Positions 33,584 to 43,917 of a stretch of DNA of 64,000 nt are shown in pieces (the first letter of the stretch is position 1; every line of letters begins with the position of its first letter). Source of the DNA: Symsagittifera roscoffensis (lineage: Eukaryota > Xenacoelomorpha > Acoela > Convolutidae). Position numbers and translations under genes: made by a program. The DNA lies in the NCBI RefSeq assembly GCF_963678635.1, contig NC_087062.1, forward strand, positions 17,655,789-17,719,788, in the 5' to 3' direction. Under the pieces are notes generated by a model. That model was not told the DNA's origin, did no database searches, and was given only the letters and a program-made list of their open reading frames with translations.

Positions 33584-35236
33584 ATACTTCGCTCTATTCG
33601 TCTTTCAATCCTTCAATACGATTTTTTATATGTCTATGTTGTCCGGGTCGAGGTGCTCACTTTATATTTTGACTATCTAAGTCGAGCACATGTCAGAGCT
33701 CAACCGGAAAAGAAAAGGGGTTTCGGTCGAGCACAAATTCGACACATACCTCGAGCACGCCCGGGTTGACCTCCATAAATTAAAAATGCTTATCTTACAA
33801 TTCCATACGTCAAACGTATGGAAAGTGATAATTATACAATATTCATAAAATTTCAAAAAATCATAGGAAAAAGATTCGAACTAGTTTCTGCGACTATTTC
33901 AACCAAAATAAAACAGTCTGGTGATAAAAAAAACTATGTTCCTTTTTTTGGAAAAAAAAGTTATGATACAATTTCCATATTTTTTTGATGGCATAATAAA
34001 ATTGAAATTGCCCTAAAATTTTTTTTAAGTTTTTTTTTCAATCGCAAATCGAATTCGAATTTTATACTCAATAAACATTTTCAAAAAAAAATTCGAGTAC
34101 ATTTGTCTGGAAAAGGCTTAGCTAAGAAAGCGGTCAAAAAGTCTTGGAGAGCAACCAATAGGCAGTTAGATGTAAAGGTGAATAGAAAACTTGCTGAAAA
34201 GAAAAAATCCGGCTTGAACAATTTTCAATACCACTGATAGCTGTGGTCGGAAATTTATGGTCGGCTTGTATTTTGACGGGCTATTCTTGTATTAATGCTG
34301 TTCTTGTTTTGCAATTACATTATACTCGTAGGTGTCTCCGTCTTTTTGATCAGAAATCACGCTCACATTTTGAATAAAAACGCTTTATTGTTCCAACTTT
34401 CGAAGAAAACCGATTATTTTTGCTTGGTGAGGTTTTTTTCAGTCGATTGTTGGCAATCCAAATAATAGTTTTTACCAGCAATAATACCCTATTGAAGATT
34501 ATTGAGTTCAAATGTAAAAAGATATTTTACTTCCGTTTTTTTTCTAAAGTTCTGGGAGTTTGAAAATTGGCACGCCCTTTGAAGAAGTTATTCATAATGC
34601 TGAGATTCTAACGCGCATTATTTGTGCATGGTGAATTATCCGATCAACAAACTGAATTGAGGCTAGCTAATTGGTCCTATTAAATTCGTAGGACTCAAAT
34701 TTTTTCACTTGATCTTTGATATTTCAGTATCACTTTTTCCAAAAATTTTTTGACATGGATAAAGGGGCAGTCGGAAGGTTCAGGGCTTTGCCCTGATATA
34801 TGAGCAGTCTTGTTCATAATTAACAAACAAAAGTCAAGTTCCGAGTGATATTAAATTTACAAAACTACTGAAAACGATTTATGTTGAATGACTATGTGTG
34901 AATGCTCTCACCATCAACGAGTATCTCAATTCCGTTATCAAAACTAACTTGATAGCAAAAACATAGTAATATTTGTGTATTTTCAAAACCTGAATAACAC
35001 TTTGAATTTCCAGTCTCGACAACCCAACCAATATCTTTTCAAATCCATAAGGCGTCTTATGTACATCCATTTTGACAGCTATAGACCATGCTATACTATG
35101 AACTTTATGCACATAACTCTTATCTCAACCACAAAAATCCGCTTCTTAACATCAGTTCATTCAAACAAACACTGTGACTCTGAGAAATGGCTTGGAGGAA
35201 TGACCTAAAACAGTAACACTTCGACAGTTAGAAAAC
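33584..35236. other. Upstream region of the membrane-protein gene
   Basis: No gene seen. It contains four copies of a GTCGAGCAC-like motif (one on the opposite strand) between about 33648 and 33760, and a short Helitron-like remnant at 34763-34812. Confidence 0.3.
34763..34812 (+). repeat. Helitron-like 3' end remnant, copy C
   Basis: Only the terminal hairpin region survives (CAGGGCTTTGCCCTG, then GAGCAGTCTTG). Confidence 0.4.
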
Positions 35237-35355
35237 ATGGACGCAATTATTGAGTCTGTTCGTGACTTGTTACATGCCTACTGGATCCCTTGTTGTGTGG
35301 GAGTCGTTTCTGGATTCCTCACATGCGCCAGCCTCATCAACTGTGGCTTGTTAGG
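35237..35355 (+). CDS. Membrane-protein gene exon 1
   Basis: ATG 35237; 39 codons plus two bases; donor GTAAGC begins at 35356. It encodes the N-terminus and first membrane span. Confidence 0.6.
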
Positions 35356-38300
35356 GTAAGCCAGAAAACAATTTTGACAATTTTTTTTGAAATGATTTGC
35401 ACATGGACGGATCTACGATTTTCGCAAAAAAAAAGGAAAGGATTTTCACAAAAATGTGAAATTGAAAACCTTTTTAGGTCGACCAAATTGTTTTCCCGAG
35501 CTGTTTTTGAACACCAAAAAAAAATGTTTGGCAAAATTTTTGTTCCGCAGCCTGCGTAAATTTTACAGAAAAAGACTTTTTTTCGGTGCACTATTAGAAT
35601 TTTTGTAGCTTGCTCAGTCAGCCTCAAGAAGATGCCGTAAAAAAGAACTCAAGTGGGACCTTAAATAATACAAAAATAGTCAAGTTGCGATGGAGATTCT
35701 GTGTTAAATTGCCCCTCCTCGAAATTCTGAGTAGGCTCCTTCCTATAATTGAGTGTACTTAGGGGTTGGCGCAGCTGCCCACGTTTTTTCAAATAGAACG
35801 TTGGCGATAGAATTAATTTTTTTGAACCATCGTAGTTACATTGAGCATGTGAAAAATAAGGCAAGTAGTAAGTTTGTGCGCTCCCAAACCCTCCAAGATT
35901 TCAAAACTCTAACAAAAAACTTTCCTTGAGGTAATCAAAATCTGGAAAAAAAACACACGCTACAAGGTTCTGTACATTAGTACCGACGTACAAGAGTTTC
36001 AAAAATGAAAAAAGTATTGAAGAGTGCAAATTTTTTTGACAGAACAAGATTTTACAAGGATCAAAGACTAGAAAAACCTATTAAAACGAAGCCGCAGTAG
36101 CAAGAGAAAGCGATAAATTTTCTGTAATTGGTACTTGGGCACCAAAACAAAATGCTCTTCTAGTTTAGGGTCAAAAACTACAAATTAAACAATTACTGGA
36201 GCAGATGGAAAAAATGTTTGCCCAATTATTGCTTTAAAATATATGCGAGTCTAATGCTGAATCCCATTAGAAAAATGAAAAGAAGCAAGCTAATGCAAAA
36301 CAATGGTTCATTTCCGGCGTTATTTTGATTTTGGCACTTCATTTCCGACACTATTTTGATTTTGGCACTCTTGGACTTTGGCCATCTTGAACATTCCCAT
36401 GCTACGCATCGTTCCTTCTAGAAGTGAATTGAAAAAAAAAACATAGAAACTGATTGAATCACAAAGTCAAAACATGTAGTCGAGTTAGCAGAAACATGAA
36501 ATTGCCAAAAAAAATTTCATTCTAATAAAAACAGAAAGGGGTTTCAAATGATATATGATTCCACCTCGTAGAAAATGTCTTTTTGATTACTAATTTTTCT
36601 TGAAAAAAAATCATAATGCTAATTTTTTTCATTACTTGTGTGGTTTCTTGAAGAATACTAGTTTAAACAAGACTCAATTCTCTTTGTTTAATAATAAATA
36701 AGAATGTAAATAATATAGATAATGTAAGTTATATAGATAATGTCATGACAGAATTCTAGAGTTCAACCGAAATCTTTCATAAAATGAGACAGAGTGAGTG
36801 AGAGCACTTGATGATAAATAGAGAAAGGATTGACAGGTCGATTGCGACCTTGATAGCCAATAGGCGAGTTTAGCACGAATAACTAGCACAGAAAGTAATA
36901 CAATAATGACGTCATATCAATACTGTTAAACCCAGTTTTGGCCGAGATTCGTTGGCATGAACTTGATTGTTTGAGAGGCCGATTGTCCTCTGACGATAAG
37001 GGCGAAGATGACACATTAGGGCGTTTTTGCCCCTTCTTGATATGCGTTGTTTGTTTGCCTGAAAAACTTAGATGGGTTGATTTAAGACGTACCGCCAAGT
37101 GATTTCTTCTAATCACTTTTCCCTTATCAGAAATATATGTGGACCCAGTAATCTGCACAATTTTGCCCTTAAAAGGTTTGAAAAGTTCTCGACCAGACTT
37201 CCTATTTAGAAATTTCCTAAATATTTCGACCTTATTTGGTTCATTCAACACTAAGTAATCCAAATTACGTTTCGGTATTGACGGACGAATTTGATCCGTT
37301 GTCATCTGGTTCCTAAACCTAAGTGTCCCAGCAGACAAGTTGGAGCGAAAGGTGGCTGCGAGAACTTGGTTACGTTCAGTCAGCGTCTTCAGAGCTTTGA
37401 TCCCCTCCTGATGCGACAATGACTTCTTCAAAGTCAGCCACTGATTAGCGGAATGAGCCAGACTTTCAAGCGCGCGATAGTGAGGTGTATCCGCAACTGA
37501 TTCCGTAGGTCCCCCAAATTAGGGTGACACCGTCGGGCTTGAGTGCCCCTTCTTGACTAATTTTATCCTTGGTCGGCTGTCGCACTGCTCCCGACGCTGT
37601 TCAGGTGTTAGTAGATCCCGTTCCAATTTATCTAAATTATCTAAATTAACACCCGTAGACAAACTGTCAGCCGCAATAGATAGCTCCGTATTCGGAGGAC
37701 GGCCAAAATTCAGCTCAAAAGGTGAAACCCCAGTAACAGAATTTTTTGTAATCCGAATATCTTCAATAATATTTCTAAGTGTATCTTGAACATTTGAAAA
37801 ATCCGAGCTCAATCGCGAGGCGCCCAAACGACGTTTAATAGTTTGGATCGACCGTTCCACTAGACCACAACCACGGTGATCTCCCACCGGGCAGAAATAT
37901 TGGGCAATATTTTTATCGTTACAAAAGGCCTGCACTAATTTGTTCTTAAAACCTGAATATTGGTCAGTTTTGATAGATTTGGGATTACTATGCTGTTGAA
38001 TATACGATTTAAGAAATTTAAAAATCTTCCGTCCCCCCGTAGAACGTGTAATCATAGCTGACGGATATTTAGAGTAACGGTCAATCGCGACCAAGATATA
38101 AACACTGTTACCATATGAATCGAGTAGAGGACCCGCATAATCGAGCTGAAGCTCTTCATTAGGACCAGACGAAAGGGGTAAAGGCTTGGTAGAGTTAAAT
38201 GAAACGTTCGCTTTCAAATTCTTACCAAACTTCGTGCACTGGGGACAATCTTTACATAACTGGACAATATCTCGATGCATTCGAGGCCACCATATGTATT

Positions 38301-41300
38301 GCGCGGCGTCAACCATGGCTAACTGACCCGCATGCGGCCTATGTAGTCGAGACAGTAACGGTTTTCTTAGACACATGGAAATAGCGATCCTATTGTCCAC
38401 GATAACACAGCCATCAACCACCGCTGCACAATGCCAAAAGGATATTATATATGGGTCAATACGACAAAATCCTTCATAGTCCCGGTTAATAAGTGCCCGT
38501 TTCATCAAGCATAGACTAGAATCTTCATCCGTAAGTTCCGACAGTACATCGGAATCCAGAATGCCCACCAACCCGGTTAACGATTTCTGGTCCTGAGCGA
38601 CCACTGATGACTTCAAAATTTCTAGACTTTGAACTGACTGAGTTTGGCGATTGGTTAATTTGGTTTTCCTGAGCCTTTTTGATCTGAAATTGGCCAATAT
38701 TTGGGCATATTGACCCCTCAACTCCGCACCACGTTGTAAAGTTGTCGACCTCCTTGGGCGTACTGCCCCCGCGCAAAACCGCGGCCGGGCACGATCCGAC
38801 GAAAACCAATGTTGGTTGATCGGGAGAAACTGGTTGAGTAGTTGCTCAAAGCTGTCATTTGCATTATTTGCGTTAAGATCCATCACAGTCTGAAAATGAA
38901 AAGCGCCCAATAATACGAGTACACAACAACAATACCAATAAACTGAAACAAGGTCAAAAAGACCCACGGACGATGATAATAACACGCAATTACTAACGAC
39001 TGTACTGATAATCCACACTGAAATCAAAATTGGCAGATAATTTGTAATTCATGCTGAGAATGGTGACAAAAACTTGCATGATCCAGCTCAATACTGATTG
39101 GCTAGATTTTAAACCAGCAATATTAACGCCCTCTAGCGGAGAAGTGACAAACGCATTGAATTGTTGTAATAAATCGGTATAGCCACTGGCAAAATTTCCG
39201 TCGCCCTCTACCGATTTTATGCATTTCGAACTAGCTGGAATATCACGAATTGTGACGCCCTCTACCGACAAATTTCCAATATCATTAGATGAAATTATTG
39301 AATTACCCCGAACGGGACAATTGGCCCGAGGCTGACCAAAATCCAATGACTCAATTAGGTTTATCGGATTAGATAAGACATAATTTTGGCTGTTTTTCGG
39401 AATAACAGGTGAACCTCTGATAAAGAACAAACCCTAGCCCATTCATCTAGATAATCGCACGCATCAAAGAATCGACTAATACACTTGACCACATATTGTT
39501 CATCAAAACTGCTTGGTCGTGGCGCTTTAAACGTTGGAAAACCGGATAAATAATCCACTATACCCAATTTACATCCGGAAATGTGGAAAATATCAAAATC
39601 AAACGGCAATAATCTGTCAGCACATCTGGTTAATCGAGATTGATGAGTTTTATTGCCTCTATTGGTTTTTAACGCCAAAATAATCGCTTTATGGTCCGTT
39701 AGAACCACAAAATGATTACCCAACAAATAAATACGAAAGTGCTCACATGACGACACAATTGCTAGAAGCTCCAGCTCATTAGTGGTATACTTCTTTTCCT
39801 GGTCATTGAGAAAACGTGACGCAAATGCAATAGGAACCGAAACATCATTTTCTATCTCCTGTTCTAACGCAGCACCCAAACCACTATGACTAGCGTCACA
39901 CTTTACTCGCGAATTCAGACCCTGGTCATAATGATACATCTTTGTGATATCCGCTATCAATTGCAAAATATTCCTGAAGGCAGTTTGTTGGCACTCCCCC
40001 CACACAAACTTGCTTTTATTACTTGCTTTCAAGGAAGGGCGTAACTGATCCGAATGGACCTGAAGGTTCGGCAAAAATTGTTGTAAGTGGTTGAGTATGC
40101 CCATGAAAGAACGAAGTTGCTTGAGCGACTTAGGAGGCTCCAGAGCTACCACTGCATCGATTTTAGAACGTTTCGGCCTATAGCCCTCTGAATCAATGTC
40201 GTAACCCAACCAAGATAATTGATTCATCGAGAAATCACATTTCGACAATTTCAGAGCGAAACCTTCTTCATCCAAATGAGTTATCACTTTGTCTACAAGA
40301 ATATTGTGATCCGTGATTGATCCTTTCGAAACTATCAAAACATCGTCCAAGAAACAGAAAACTCCCGATAAACCCTAGAGGGTATTGTCCATTGCTTTTT
40401 GGAATTCCTTTGGCATGTCCGTTAACCCATAAAACCCAGTTTTAAACCGATACGTGCCAGTTTTTTCTCCACAGACGATATCAAAGTTGCAATGACGACT
40501 GACTCCATCACTGAGTGGAATCTGACTGAATGCATATTTCAAGTCTAGGGACGTAAACCAAACATCACCTATTTTATCCGATGTGATTATCTGGACTGCC
40601 GAGTCTAACAGTTCCAACAAATTCGGCATCTGATATTGGTTCTTATGAAATTGATCATTCATGGGTTTTGCATCTATAGCTAATTTCACGGAACCATTTT
40701 TCTTAGCCGTAATTACAATCGGAGAAATAAAATGTTCGCTTGTACATTTATTAAGTTTGACCACGTGGCCTTCTTGAATTGACTTCTGAATTTCCAGGCC
40801 AACTTTATCTTGTATATGCACGGGAACCCGTCTTCCTTTCTCCTGAATCGGAACAAGTGGAGACTTGAATGTAGAGAATACTTTATGATTCTTAGCTCTA
40901 CCTACTCTGGAGAATACACGATGAAACTTCTGATGGAAATGTGTTTTCCAGGACTCAGAAGTCACATTCAGGTTTGATAGGGACACTTCATCCACCAAAG
41001 ACCGTTTTGGTCTAACTTGCGTTGTTCTCACCCCCAATTGGGACTGCAAGTCCAAACCTAATAAACATCGTGTGCCATGTTACGAAATGAGGAATTTTGC
41101 AGACTTGACATACCAGCCCAAAGATGACACATCCAGAATCAATGTACCCATCAGATCAATTCTTTTCCGATTGTAATCAACATATACCGTGTCGATTGGG
41201 TGTTCCTGAATACTAAAGACCTTGGCTGATGGGACAGTTTTCACGATATAGTCTGCTGTTTTCTTATTCACGAAAGATGCAGGGCTTCCAGTATCCACCG

Positions 41301-43917
41301 TTGCTTTGAAGAACGTCTTCCCACAACGCAGTGTTATCTGGATAGAACGTAACTTGCCCGTAGCAGCATTTACCACCTCCATTTTTTTCACTGACGCAAT
41401 GGGGCGGCTTGGTTCTCCTACCGCCACTGACAAAACAGCAAATTCCGATTCACTATCAGATGTGATGAAATTACAATTCTCTTCCACCGTCTCATCTGAC
41501 TCAGCTTCCACGTTCGCTAAGTTTTTGGAAATGCGAAGTGGCCCCTCTTACTACAATTCCTACAAGTCACATTTCTAGCTGGACAACTTTGCTTGTGATT
41601 TGCTGAAAATTTGTTACCACAAAAATAACATAATTTCGCTTTCTCGTTGGTCCCCTTTGACTTATTATTCTGAGCCCGACTGATTCTATCAGACAGTTTC
41701 TTCAATTGGACAGAGAAGGTGGGTTCCTGTTTTATGCGAGTGTTCTGACCCGAAGTGACTCCTGACTGGGAAAAACTGCCCATCGAAGCCGAACTCCCAA
41801 GTTGCTTTTGCAAATCAGTGGCGGTTTGTGCCCCCTTTTCCTGCAGTAACGCTGACTTCAGCGTCTCTTCTGGAGTGGTGCCTGGACGGATACACAATTT
41901 TCTCTGAATATCTTTATATCTCATCTTGGCAATGAAAATATCTCTCACGACTTCTTTTTCCTGATCAATTGTCCAACCACACAGGGCGGCTTGGCCCGTC
42001 AATCTCAGATAAAATGCTTCCAAACCTTCTCGATCGGAATCTACGGCGTTGTACATTTGCAGTCGTTCAATAATGTAATTTTTCTCCTTCTTGAAAAGGA
42101 GTACACAAAATTCGTGAAATTCCTGAAATGATATTGCACTGAGATCCGCATGTGGATAACTTTGGAGGAACCTATTCCTCCCTTCTGAGCCAAGCGAAAA
42201 GAATAAACGAGATTTAATTCGTTGCTCAACTTCATAGTAGAACACTCCTGGTGCTACACTGGGACCTTTCGCCCGGCGTACTTCATTCATTTCCGCCACT
42301 CTACGTACGGCTGCATCGTTTCGTGCAATACGATTCGCAATTGCTGCCGCATCCTCATCCACCCCCACAGCTTCTGGTTTTGGGACAGGATCATCGTGTA
42401 ACACACCCGGAGGTTTCAATAGTTCACGTGGATCACATCTTTCTCTCAGGGCGATTGCTAAGTTGAATTGGCCTATCCAAGAATCCCAGCTACTGGGTGG
42501 ATCCGCTGTTGGTTTATGCCAGAAATCGGGTACACCTAACAGGTCAGTCCGATCCTCCGAGATCGAAATTGCTGGCTGCGCCATGTGGTTTCTTGAAGAA
42601 TACTAGCTTAAACAAGACTCAATTCTTTTTGTTTAATAATAAATAAGAAAGTAAATAATATAGATAATGTTAGTTATATAGATAATGTCATGACAGAATT
42701 CTAGAGTTCTACTGAAATCTTTAATAAATTGAGACAGAGTGAGTGAGAGCACTTGATGATAAATAGAGAAAGGATTGACAGGTCGGTAGCGACCTTGATA
42801 GCCAATAGGTGAGTTTAGCACGAACAACTAGAACAGAAATAATACAATAATGACGTCATAACAATACTGTTAAACTACGCCACACCACAACTTGTTAGAA
42901 CTACAAAAGAAGTCAATTGCTGTGTGTGGAAGTGGCCTAAAATTTCGACAATTAGCAAATCATTTCTGCAAACTCCATTTTAAAAAATTTTTTGAAAAGA
43001 GTTAGTGGATTCTTCAAGGTTGAATTTATGAAAAATTTGGTATAGTTTGAATTTGAAAAATGATCGTTTACTCTTTCCGGAAAGAAAAAGTAATCATCCA
43101 AAAATTATCCTTAAAACGAAAATATATTAACTGGTTGGGTCGACACCGGGAAATGATTTGTGACTACTTATATCTTTCCGGAATCCGTATTCGAAGCATT
43201 AATTTAGGGAATTGTGAGGTAGAGTATATTAAGAAGCAAATTTTAGTATTAAGATAAAAAAATTTTAAAAAAAATTGAGCCATTTTTCAGAATTAATTGT
43301 TATTTCACCAATGCATTGTTACAGATTTGTTAGTTCTGATGAAAAAATTCTGATTTTAACAAAAAAAAGCAGAAAAAAACAACAAAAAAGTATTGACTCA
43401 AAAGTTTTCCTTTAACGTGATAGATCGAAAGAATAAATAATAATGATTAAAAAAGAAAAAAATTATTCATCATAAATTCAGTGCATCAAAATTTCAAGAA
43501 ATTATATTCTAATTGGATAAATTGTTTTATGTGCTGCGATGCTCTTTCTAAAAGTGGATTAAAAAGCACCAAATTACATTACTCTTCAAAGAAATTGGTT
43601 TTTATATGAATGTGATTTTACCATTAAACATTGTTTTTAGCGTGGACCACGACGACTCGAATGGCCTCCTTCCGATTCAACTAAAGAACTGGTGTCTTGC
43701 AATCATAGTCGCCCTATTCTTCCTCTGCACCCTCTCGTCCATCCTGTGCATCGCTTACCTCATGTTCACATTCTCAATCCACGTCATCAACCAATGGTGC
43801 CCTGCGGTGACCTTTGTTCAGCAACTTCTGTTTGTATTCATCGTAGCTGTACTGACTTATGTAGTGTACTTCTTCATACAAGCCAAACAGACTCTGGGCT
43901 ATAATCCATATCGCTGA
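35237..43917 (+). CDS. Small multi-pass membrane protein, 131 aa, two exons
   Basis: Exon 1 is 35237-35355 and exon 2 is 43641-43917; the intron is 8285 bp with GT-AG ends. The joined frame is consistent: exon 1 ends with GG, exon 2 supplies C, making Gly. The protein is 131 aa with three or four membrane spans: residues ~14-40, ~55-85 (long, possibly two) and ~93-118. Several Cys (WIPCC, NWC, NQWC) and a short polar loop DHDDSNG follow the first span. It ends GYNPYR-stop, with AATAAA at 44062-44067, 145 bp later. I do not recognise the family. It is convergent with the T-box gene. Its intron hosts a whole Ty3/gypsy element on the opposite strand. Confidence 0.6.
36639..36930 (-). repeat. 3' LTR of the minus-strand gypsy element
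   Basis: Partner of 42584-42874. The last 48 bases of the pol reading frame, including its stop at 36883, lie inside this LTR. The purine-rich AAAACTGGG just before it on the minus strand is the likely polypurine tract. Confidence 0.85.
36883..37518 (-). pseudogene. Integrase C-terminal domain
   Basis: Continuation of the integrase frame after the TAA. Open to a stop at 36885-36883, inside the 3' LTR. A basic, beta-rich segment (FKPFKGKIVQITGSTYI) fits the C-terminal SH3-like DNA-binding domain, followed by a Lys/Ser-rich tail. Confidence 0.6.
37519..39027 (-). pseudogene. Integrase
   Basis: The frame is open 39027-37519. The first ~45 residues are hydrophobic and may be noncoding; an ATG at about 38882 starts a polar N-terminal extension of ~180 residues. 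The zinc domain follows: LHRPHAG, then C-x2-C in CKDCPQC (about 38255-38235). The catalytic core has Asp in LDYAGPL, Asp in IKTDQYSG, and Glu in GLVERSIQ, which completes the DDE triad. A TAA at 37521-37519 breaks the C-terminal part. Confidence 0.85.
38880..39430 (-). other. Unusual insert between RNase H and integrase
   Basis: The pol frame is full of stops between 39363 and 39028, whereas another frame is open 39430-38993 (145 codons). Ty3/gypsy elements normally have a short linker here. The insert has three GCCCTCTA(C/G)CG(A/G) motifs (39128, 39203, 39257 on the + strand). On the minus strand a good acceptor, CTTTTCATTTTCAG, ends near 38889, just before an in-frame ATG of the integrase ORF, so a spliced intron is possible. 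It could also be a later insertion. Confidence 0.45.
39361..40374 (-). pseudogene. RT active site, thumb and RNase H
   Basis: Directly after the TAG the same frame reads FLDD (the catalytic YxDD variant, about 40353-40342), then LGYDI, LRSFMGILNHLQQFLPN (connection), and an RNase H with CDASHSGLGAALEQ, ASRFLNDQEKKYTTNELELLA and LTDHKAII. It ends with DYLSGFP, the usual motif before the integrase linker. The frame stops at TAA 39363-39361. Confidence 0.85.
40375..41055 (-). pseudogene. Reverse transcriptase, N-terminal two thirds
   Basis: Same frame as the protease. Motifs in order: VPVHIQDKV, SPIVITAKKNGSVKLAIDAK, WFTSLDLKYAFSQIPL (first catalytic Asp), and YRFKTGFYGLTDMPKEFQKAMD. It is ended by TAG 40377-40375, where most relatives have a sense codon, and the frame continues directly into the YxDD motif. 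Confidence 0.85.
41080..41511 (-). pseudogene. Aspartic protease region of pol
   Basis: Open in the pol frame, and open upstream into the gag overlap. It has the retropepsin motif VDTGSPASFV and ends at a TAA (41082-41080), after which the same frame continues with the family's usual closing motif LLGLDL. The stop is therefore a single nonsense mutation inside protease, not its natural end. Confidence 0.75.
41517..42584 (-). CDS. gag: Gag polyprotein, 355 aa
   Basis: ATG 42584-42582, whose A is the last base of the LTR, to TAG 41519-41517, uninterrupted. Residues ~100-240 form the helical capsid-like part, a Ser/Gln/Lys-rich linker follows, and the C-terminus has a zinc knuckle C-x2-C-x7-H-x4-C, then a second one (C-x2-C-x4-H) whose last Cys is missing. 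Gag packages the RNA into particles. The protease frame lies -1 relative to gag and overlaps its end near 41520, as expected for a -1 frameshift, though the A-run there (CCAAAAAC) is not a perfect slippery heptamer. Confidence 0.8.
   Translation of the reverse strand: MAQPAISISEDRTDLLGVPDFWHKPTADPPSSWDSWIGQFNLAIALRERCDPRELLKPPGVLHDDPVPKPEAVGVDEDAAAIANRIARNDAAVRRVAEMNEVRRAKGPSVAPGVFYYEVEQRIKSRLFFSLGSEGRNRFLQSYPHADLSAISFQEFHEFCVLLFKKEKNYIIERLQMYNAVDSDREGLEAFYLRLTGQAALCGWTIDQEKEVVRDIFIAKMRYKDIQRKLCIRPGTTPEETLKSALLQEKGAQTATDLQKQLGSSASMGSFSQSGVTSGQNTRIKQEPTFSVQLKKLSDRISRAQNNKSKGTNEKAKLCYFCGNKFSANHKQSCPARNVTCRNCSKRGHFAFPKT
42572..42583 (-). promoter_or_regulatory. Primer binding site, serine-tRNA type
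   Basis: The minus strand reads TGGCGCAGCCAG immediately after the LTR. TGG+CGCAGCC is what pairs with the 3' end of a serine tRNA having a GGCTGCG-type acceptor end. The site overlaps codons 1-5 of gag. Confidence 0.6.
42584..42874 (-). repeat. 5' LTR of the minus-strand gypsy element
   Basis: Matches 36639-36930 over its full length with few substitutions. Its inner end reads GAAACCACA and joins the primer binding site directly. It contains TTCTAGAGT (42699-42707). Confidence 0.85.
42875..43640. other. Remaining intron sequence before exon 2
   Basis: AT-rich. One 65-codon ORF (43060-43257, +) has no recognisable family and I do not call it a gene. The intron ends with the acceptor at 43640. 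Confidence 0.3.
43641..43917 (+). CDS. Membrane-protein gene exon 2
   Basis: The acceptor TTGTTTTTAG ends at 43640. One base completes the split Gly codon, then 91 codons and TGA 43915-43917. It carries the remaining spans. Confidence 0.65.

Larger units (their letters stand above)
36639..42874 (-). mobile_element. Ty3/gypsy LTR retrotransposon, nearly complete, minus strand
   Basis: LTRs at 42584-42874 (5') and 36639-36930 (3') are 291-292 bp and very similar, so insertion is fairly recent. Between them on the minus strand are gag with zinc knuckles, protease, RT, RNase H and integrase, in the Ty3/gypsy order. The primer site TGGCGCAGCC abuts the 5' LTR. Only a few stops interrupt pol. The LTR outer ends start near TTTAACAG and not TG, and I found no clean target duplication. 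It lies in the intron of the membrane-protein gene, antisense to it. Confidence 0.85.

Noticed and set aside
43060-43257. 65-codon ORF in the membrane-protein intron
   Set aside because: No family, inside an intron, likely chance or an old repeat remnant.
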